Assembly (NCBI GenBank): GCA_964058845.1
Contig: CAXKVR010000795.1
Coordinates: 1-38,115 of the forward strand
Direction: 5' to 3'
DNA: 38,115 nucleotides
From: Carex sylvatica
Taxonomy: Eukaryota > Streptophyta > Magnoliopsida > Poales > Cyperaceae
Shown in pieces: positions 32,101 through 38,115 of the stretch. Position numbers and translations under genes: made by a program. A model generated the notes under the pieces. That model saw nothing but the letters and a program-made list of their open reading frames with translations. It was not told the origin of the DNA and searched no databases. How positions within the stretch are numbered: the stretch's first letter is position 1; the number at the start of each line of letters is the position of its first letter.

Positions 32101-33690
32101 TAGATTCTACATGTACTGTTTGTGAGGTTAGTTTATAAATAAACTGATTTGATAGTTGAGCCTACTAGTTCAGCTATTAATTTTTGCTTCTATGCCTTTC
32201 TTTTTATTTTGCATCAATGCCTATAGTGCTCGACAAAGGGTAATGAAGATGATCCCGAGGAGTTGATTGGTAAACGAATTAAAGTCTGGTGGCCTCTTGA
32301 TAAGAAGTAAGTCTCTTGTTGGTACATTTTTTTTTTCTTGTAAGAAACTATTTTAGTAGCAAATTCAAACAAGTATTTGATGCAACTGTTTTTTCCATGT
32401 TTCTGTCATCAGGTATTATAGTGGCATTGTGGGGTCCTATGATGCAGGGAAGAAAAAATACACGGTGAATCTCATGATCTTTGTCTTTGTTTTCATTGGG
32501 GGGATTATGTGTTTTCTAGTCTAATTGGTTTAGATTGATTATATGAAGTTACAGATGTCTTACAAAAGGTCTGAATTTTATAGTTGACAAGAAATGTTTT
32601 GCTAGTTTTTTACAATCTTGTGCTAATTTTGGTAGATTCTCTATGATGATGGAGATAAAGAGGTGCTTAACCTAGCTAAACAGCAATGGAAGCTCCTCAG
32701 CAGTGACTCACTGGCAAAGGTTAATTTGACCCACGTTTTTTATTTATTTTTCTATCAGAGTAAAGTAGTCAAGTTGAGCACCTGAAAACTTTATTTAATT
32801 ATGACTTGTTTTAACAACACAGAGACAAAAGACTGATCAGAAGACAACTCCCAAGGAGTAAGGATATACCTTTATTTTTTTTCTGGTGTTTTCTTTAAAG
32901 CTCTTACTGAAGTATTTATTTCGACCATTGCCTAACCAAATACTATGTGTTTACAGATCTCTTGAGAAAAAACGGGATACTGCCAAGCAGACTGACAGCA
33001 TACCACAGAAGACCCCTGCTAAGAAGTATGTAATTTACCAAGGGAAAATATATGATCCCCCTTCTTACACATTTGGGGGGTGGGGCTCATTTTTGCATGT
33101 GGTCCACAACCCATAGATTGTAGGGGCATGAGTCAGGAGCTTAATGAGGGACACTGTATCAGCACCCATTTGTAGAACTCCAAATTTAATATCATTCCTT
33201 GTGGTCAGTTTAGTGCAGCACTAACTATCTGATTTGTTGTTTTAGGTCTCCTTCATCCAAGAAAAAAGATTCCAGCAAACCAAAGGGTCGACCTAAGAAA
33301 ACACCTTCAGGAAGTGTCACAAAGGGTAGCGTTCCAGATGATCCTGTAGATACTACTGAGGCTGATATTGATGATGCAAATAATGGTAACATATTTGATA
33401 TCATGATGGCACTATAAGCTACTTTGAAGTTTCTAGTAACATTTTATCTGATTTTAGGTGGCAATAAGGTTGAAAAGGTAGAAGAGCCTGATGCTGGGTC
33501 TAAGGAGAATTCTGAGGATGGCGTGAATCAATCTGACGATGAAGATGAGCCTCTGGTAATTTTCTAATATCTAATGGCTCATCTTTTAAGAAATTAAAAT
33601 AAATTACAGCATAGCTCTTAACATTAGTGAATTCTCTGCATGTAATTATTGCAGAGCACGTGGAAAGCAAATTTAACAAAGGTGAAATAA
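23191..33690 (+). CDS. PDS5: Sister-chromatid cohesion factor PDS5, 32 exons, 1475 aa
   Basis: Coding exons: 23191-23274, 24513-24716, 24947-25128, 25232-25358, 25453-25671, 26024-26240, 26396-26541, 26635-26780, 26878-27024, 27117-27165, 27291-27479, 27577-27759, 27853-28007, 28090-28219, 28651-28800, 28946-29011, 29081-29217, 29438-29555, 29667-29801, 29929-30128, 30281-30431, 30554-30697, 30888-30962, 31614-32093, 32227-32306, 32413-32464, 32636-32719, 32823-32857, 32957-33025, 33246-33385, 33458-33555, 33655-33690. All phases agree, totalling 4428 nt with the stop. PDS5 binds the cohesin ring in the nucleus and controls cohesion, repair and chromatin looping. Family words include EITRITAPEAPYSDD, ARYRSCVVMLDLDC, FLKRLTDRVVDLR, KILKCLYDKDFR, AKAGGTIRDEL, RKQAKYSVHALA and YPEYILAYLVHALAHDPSC within HEAT repeats to about residue 1050. 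A charged linker follows, then a Tudor-like domain (about 1291-1344: GKRIKVWWPLDKKYYSG, ILYDDGDKEVLNL), an AT-hook-like GRP (1399-1401) and an acidic tail. I cannot say which PDS5 paralogue it is; the length fits the long plant form. Least certain is the exon 4/5 junction (donor GTCAGT). Confidence 0.93.
23275..24512 (+). other. Intron 1 of PDS5, with a tandem duplication
   Basis: The longest intron, at 1238 bp. A tandem duplication of about 95-101 bp lies at 24185-24279 and 24280-24380; both units begin TCTCAGTTCA and end with AAGTGAG. No coding sequence recognised. Confidence 0.7.
28283..28493. mobile_element. hAT-type MITE, 211 bp, in PDS5 intron 14
   Basis: It starts CAGGGGCGGA and ends CCTACCCTG, hAT-like inverted ends. 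Identical octamers ACTGCAAC flank it (28275-28282 and 28494-28501). It contains iterated TTGACCC/GACCCTC words and no reading frame. It lies wholly inside the intron between exons 14 and 15, so it does not alter the protein. Confidence 0.88.
28855..28900 (+). mobile_element. 5'-truncated SINE (46 bp) in PDS5 intron 15
   Basis: The sequence CCTACCCCAACTTGTTTGGG, then GGCTTGGTTGTTGTTG, is the conserved 3' end of a widespread plant SINE type (Au-like, with TTG-repeat tail). It is flanked by a perfect 14-bp direct repeat TATGATTTTGCTAG (28841-28854 and 28900-28913, the tail's last T shared). That fits target-primed insertion of a 5'-truncated copy. The whole lies between exons 15 and 16. Confidence 0.82.
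30963..31613 (+). other. Intron 23 of PDS5
   Basis: A 651-bp intron. The stretch 31010-31300 is less AT-rich than its surroundings and has a repeated GTCAGACTG (about 31025 and 31086). It may be old transposon DNA, but no ends or duplications were found. Confidence 0.5.
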
Positions 33691-35860
33691 AGGTTTCCAT
33701 GATGGTGATTTTATTTGTACTGATGGCAGTGTAGGAATTAATCTAGGATAGAGATGTAGATTTCTTTTGTTTTTATTTTGTTTAGTCGACCTCCAGTTAG
33801 CTGCTGCTTGTGTGATATTAGTTTCATGTAAGAAAACGTTCTTTAAGTTAGGATAATTAGCATAACAACAGTCTCTTAGAGAAGTGGTTAAGTTGTGATT
33901 AAAGAGATTAGTTTTTGGTCGTTGTTGATGTTGTTGTAGCATAACTATTTTTATTTATTTTTGGGAGGGATACAGAATAATGTCATGTTAACTTCAGTGT
34001 TACTTCATGCATGAGCCATGATGAATTGTTAAGTTGTGTATTCTGTTCCTTTATGGTGTTGTGTTTTATAATCTGTTACATTGTTTGAATCTGTCATACA
34101 TGTTATGGCTGCTGTTGGTTTTATGTTCTCATATCTGCGTTAGATATCATTAAATATGCTTGCGATTTAATAATGGTAATTTGGAAATTTGGTAACTGTC
34201 TACCAAGAAAGAGATTTAGAAAAAATTTCAAGGTTCATGTTCCCCTATCTGTCTCGAAGTTCTCTGGGAAATCATTTGGTGATGTCAATGGCTGATATGA
34301 GCCCTTCCTCGGGACTTTCTAGTCTAAAAGATTGTGCGAATATTGTTCAATAGACCCGAATGTAGTAATGGAGTACATATCGAATTCACATCCTCTGAGA
34401 TATCTCAAACTTTGGGTGGATCTGTGTAAAATCTGGACCATTCAAATTCTTTCTGCACGAATCTCAAAGCAAATTAAATTGATCCCATCCATTTCAAAAG
34501 GGCGCCGAATAGAAATTTGCACCGGCATTGAATCCACTCAAAATTTGATGTCTCGGATGATACGGATTCGTACATATCATGTAATTCAATAGTGAACTCA
34601 ATAAATATTAATTCACATCCAAGATGAACGGAAATTTCACGCAAGTCCCATAAATATATATTATAAACATAAGGAAAATAATTTGCTTACTAGGTGAAAC
34701 AGATTAGACTAAAACCAGTTTTGGAATTTATATAGAAAAGGGTGATAGAATTCAACAACGACACTAAATTAGATGAATAAGGTAGAAATTAATTGTTTTA
34801 ATGTTCAATAACTTTTTAAATAAATCTGTCAGTGGCCATCCATTATTTAATCATCATCTATGATTGTTTATTTGAGTTATATGTCAAGATTGATTTGTAA
34901 ACCAGCCATAGCTAGTGAATATATATTTCTCAAAATTTATGCAATAAATGTAAGAGTCTACTTGTGCAACTAATAATGAAAAAGTACCATTACCAAAATT
35001 TAAAAACAAAACATCAGACTAGTACCAAAAAAAAAGAGAGGTTAAACTGGTACCAGTTTAATCAAAGGATATCAAAAAAGATCACATGATGGTTATTATT
35101 GCAACATGAAGTTGCAAAGGCGTCAAACATCAGATAGCTGGATAGGCTTGAGCCAGCAATCCTCAGCTTTCTCCTGCAAGTACTTGAATCAAATTTCACC
35201 ACTGCAAATTATTTGAACTTGTACCAAAAGAAAAAAAAAATCCATACAAATGGCTCAACTTGATCTAATCAATTGTTGCAATAAATAGAGATTCATACAT
35301 ACATTGATTCTTGTGGGAACATTCTTAGAAAACATGTTCACAACAGGGCTCAGATAACTCCTTCATAATTAATTGTGATGCATCTTAGAAGACAAATTGC
35401 ATAATTACAAAATTAGGTGGTGAAAGTAACCCGTGTATATAGAGGTAGGTTATATGAACATTTTATTAATATTATTACCTTTACTTTCTTGAGGAGTTCA
35501 TATCATGTAATCTTGGGCATCGAGCAATCTATTATTATCATACTTGCATTTGGCTGTAGAAGCAAAAGAGAAAAAAAAAAAAAGACATTATGAAAACTTA
35601 GTATATATAAACATAACTAATTAGTTACAAAAAAAATTGTGAACTTGAATTGCATACCTACTCCAGTCATTCCAAAGCTCTCTTGCCACTGTTAATATAT
35701 GTCACTATGCATCAAAAAAATTAAAGCAAAATAAGTAAAAAATTCAAGAAAATTATACGATATCATCATGAATCAAGTTTCTTTTTATTTTTACAAAGAT
35801 CAAGATCAATGAACTTTCAATATATACATATTGCTAAGAACAACTAAAGTTTAATCAAAA
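33691..35860. other. 3' UTR of PDS5 and intergenic DNA
   Basis: The first few hundred bases are the PDS5 3' UTR. Afterwards no gene is recognised. GAATTCACATCC-type words recur at about 34381 and 34604. An exact 18-bp palindrome, TAAACTGGTACCAGTTTA, lies at 35043-35060 within a base or two. The reading frame at 34332-34592 has no family features. Confidence 0.5.
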
Positions 35861-36380
35861 ACTTCAGCAGCAGCGTCAATAGCGCCAGCGCCAATAGCTT
35901 CATGATTTCTAATTTCACTTATGAGAAAGAGTCAGTGGTGGCAGTATCAACCTCATCATGATTTTTAATTTCACCTACGCAAAGACTTCAGCAGTCACGC
36001 CAGCAGCCGCTCCGATAGTGGCACAGTCGAGAGGGGAGAAAGAGATGGTTAGGGTTTTTGAAAGAGACGTGAGAGAAAAAGGGAGGTGAGGTGAGAGAGA
36101 AGCACATAAATTGAAATCAGAGAGGAGACGAAGCTGAATCTTAGACTTTGAGAGTAGAACGAAGAAACAAAAAAGTTTGAAGGTTTGGCTTTGGTGGAGG
36201 CAGAAGACAGAAAGAGGCAGAGGAAAGAAGGGAGGTACAAATTCTTAGGCCAAATGTTTAAGATAGTGAATTTAGACACGCAGTAACAAAGGAGTTCAAA
36301 ATCTATTATAATCCGTTGGATCAAAATCTGAAAACTTACAATGAGACAGCACTGAATGAACAGTGCAAAATCCATCAGAA
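35861..36380 (-). other. GC-rich repeats plus leader-like DNA on the minus strand, origin unclear
   Basis: Read on the minus strand, 36250 to 36000 is pyrimidine-rich (CTCTCTCTCACC, TTCTTTCC, AAAACCCTAACC), like a plant 5' UTR with a telo-box-like word. Below it, two related segments (about 35940-36010 and 35861-35925) repeat GTGAAATTA.AAATCATGA and GCTGCTG.CG..TGCTGAAG. No frame of useful length continues through them. It could be a decayed gene start, a non-coding RNA or transposon-captured sequence. Confidence 0.35.
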
Positions 36381-37121
36381 CTTATATATATAAAAATATA
36401 TATATAAATAAATTTTCTATGGGCCCCATCAGTCAGTCTTATTGTAGTTATTACTGTTACAGTACTGTAGCAGACTCCATCAAGATTATATATATATAAT
36501 AGATTTGTCTACAAAGAATTAATTGTCAAAGCACAGATCAAGTAAATTCTAATAAATCTGGGGCATAATTCACATACAAACACAGCTACGAGTTCCTGTG
36601 CTCAATAAATAGACGAAACTAGGGGTGAACTTATGTCAAGATCATGTTTATTTGTTTATAATTAGTGAGACTAAGTTTAATCAATATAGTATTAATCACC
36701 TCCAAAGAAAATAGTAAAGTTTTCATAAATGATAGAAGTAATAACCAGCATAGCAACAAAAAAAGCAACATTAAGGTGCTAAACTAGTACATATTGCATA
36801 AAAAAAATACGGCGTGTGACAATAATACGTTGATAGTTGAAGAACGGAGCATCAAAAAATTTGTTCCACAAATTGATTAAAGAGGCACTATTCTCTTCTT
36901 TAAATTATTAACGAACTACTGTCGCATGTCTCAGCTTTCATAGTATATGCACCAAACTCATATAATTTTTCACATTATTAATTTTTGCTAATGAATTTTT
37001 TCATTCCTTAAGGTGGGAGAGCTGAACCAAGAATTCTCTTTTTTTTTTTCTTTTTCTTTTTCTTTTCATATCAATGATTTTTAGTTTTACGACATATAAC
37101 CATTCTTTTTATCTAGTTTGT
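36381..37121. other. AT-rich intergenic DNA
   Basis: (TA)n runs near 36385-36410 and 36488-36500, and a pyrimidine tract (CTTTTT repeats) near 37039-37070. No gene recognised. Confidence 0.5.
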
Positions 37122-37132
37122 AATTATTGGTA

Positions 37133-37276
37133 CACAAAGGAACCAATCTCTGCTCTAGTGGCAAAGACAATACTGTCTGTGTGAGTGATCGCAAATTTAA
37201 AATCCAGATTGAATGAATTAATTGTGGATATTAAAAAAAAGTGGAATCACTTGACCTCTAACCCCTACTAATAAAA
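37133..37276 (+). mobile_element. Degenerate SINE (about 144 bp) with 11-bp TSD
   Basis: An exact 11-bp direct repeat, AATTATTGGTA, flanks it (37122-37132 and 37277-37287). Inside, TGCTCTAGTGG (37151-37161) fits the RNA polymerase III box A of tRNA-derived SINEs. About 30 bp later, GATCGCAAATTTAAAATCC (about 37188-37206) looks like a decayed box B. The right end is A-rich (ATAAAA). The call rests on spacing, boxes and duplication. Confidence 0.6.
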
Positions 37277-37287
37277 AATTATTGGTA

Positions 37288-38115
37288 TATAAAAGTTTTT
37301 GGGTTCGGACACTGAATGCCACAAGTAAATTAAGAAATCCTTGTTTTGGTCTAAATGCTGATTTTTTTTTTGTCACAAAATTGTCTCTTTGAACTAATGT
37401 TTATCAATTCGTACCAATAATTTTATTTCCAGTGATAAACGGAATTTTGAGAATTGTGTGTTTTCTTCTTTATTGACGATGGAAGTACTGTCCCAGTAAT
37501 ATGATTTACCAAAGTTCTACGAAATTGCTAATAATCGATATGAGATTAGAACTAAAAAAAAAAATGGCGTTGGTTGCACATAACACGTTCTGCAAATTGA
37601 TTGATGCATGCTCTGCTTTAATTTTTACCATTTTGAAGCCACAAATTTGCCTCAAATTTGATCTAATCTGCATCAAATTGCACCAAGTGTTCTTTGTATT
37701 ACGCTAATTCATAATTCGAACAATTTTTTTTTTTTTTGGAGGAACTTGGCAGACTATGCAAGGGATTTCATTGATCCATAATTCCAACATTTAAATTGAA
37801 AATTATTTCACTTTTTGAGGAAAAAGATAGTAAATTTCTGTTCATTGTGAATGTGATTACTTATTGTGTTTTAATTTGATTCACAGTTTTAGGAAATATA
37901 ACTGCAATAATGTGACGATTTAGCCTCAGATTTTGCTAGTATAATACTCAATAACTGCTCTGTTTTAACTAATAGAGCATTGCATTTACTTTGTGGTTCA
38001 ATTCTGATCTAATTTGTAGCAATTAGTGTCAAAGTGTTTTTTTTTTTTTTTTTGAACTTAAACTAGGTACAAGTTCGTTTCGAGAGGTTTTAGTTATATA
38101 TAGTTTATGCTAAGT
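37288..38115. other. AT-rich intergenic DNA to window end
   Basis: No gene, repeat or transposon end recognised. Long T runs occur at about 37722-37738 and 38038-38054. The 68-codon frame at 37501-37707 lacks family features. Confidence 0.5.

Noticed and set aside
34332..34592. 86-codon frame after PDS5
   Set aside because: No family motifs and no neighbouring splice signals that extend it.
36049..36375. 108-codon minus-strand frame
   Set aside because: Ser/Leu/Phe-rich translation of pyrimidine-rich DNA; looks like a leader rather than a protein.
1..38115. tRNA, rRNA, CRISPR or bacterial operon features
   Set aside because: None seen; the window is plant nuclear DNA with spliced genes.

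Overview
This is a nuclear window from a flowering plant, most likely a eudicot. The evidence is intron-rich genes with GT-AG junctions, a Ty1/copia element, abundant hAT- and Mutator-type MITEs, and plant SINE remains. I cannot name the species from sequence alone.

Layout. Bases 1-5502 hold the 3' part of a decayed Ty1/copia retrotransposon (leader, gag remnant, RT/RNase H remnant, complete 3' LTR at 4423-5502). Its gag is split by a 1332-bp solo LTR of another family in reverse orientation (1099-2430). Bases 5910-7541 on the minus strand hold a three-exon gene for an 82-residue NOI/RIN4-family protein. Bases 7.7-12.4 kb are AT-rich intergenic DNA with a tandem duplication, a hAT MITE with perfect 8-bp target duplications, and a 1.1-kb Mutator-type palindromic element with perfect 9-bp target duplications. 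That last element ends about 130 bp before the next gene.

Bases 12443-21190 on the plus strand hold three intronless paralogues with FCP1-homology (NIF/SCP-type HAD phosphatase) domains. The middle and last genes have two such domains in tandem: the first has lost the catalytic aspartates and the second keeps DLDxT. The first gene has a membrane segment and the dead first domain, but its second domain is replaced by a leucine-rich-repeat segment resembling the C-terminus of RPM1-like NLR immune receptors. This fusion is the most unusual object in the window. Two more hAT MITEs lie between the second and third paralogues.

Bases 23191-33690 hold a 32-exon gene for a PDS5-type sister-chromatid cohesion factor. 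I reconstructed it to 1475 codons with every exon phase agreeing. Its introns carry a hAT MITE and a 5'-truncated SINE, both with perfect target duplications. Bases 33.7-38.1 kb have no convincing gene, only a degenerate SINE, a palindrome and a pyrimidine-rich region resembling a 5' leader on the minus strand.

Working together. PDS5 is a housekeeping cohesin regulator. The NOI protein belongs to the family guarded by RPM1/RPS2-type immune receptors, and a phosphatase-like protein with an RPM1-like LRR lies 5 kb away. A functional link between those two is speculation based on family knowledge and proximity.
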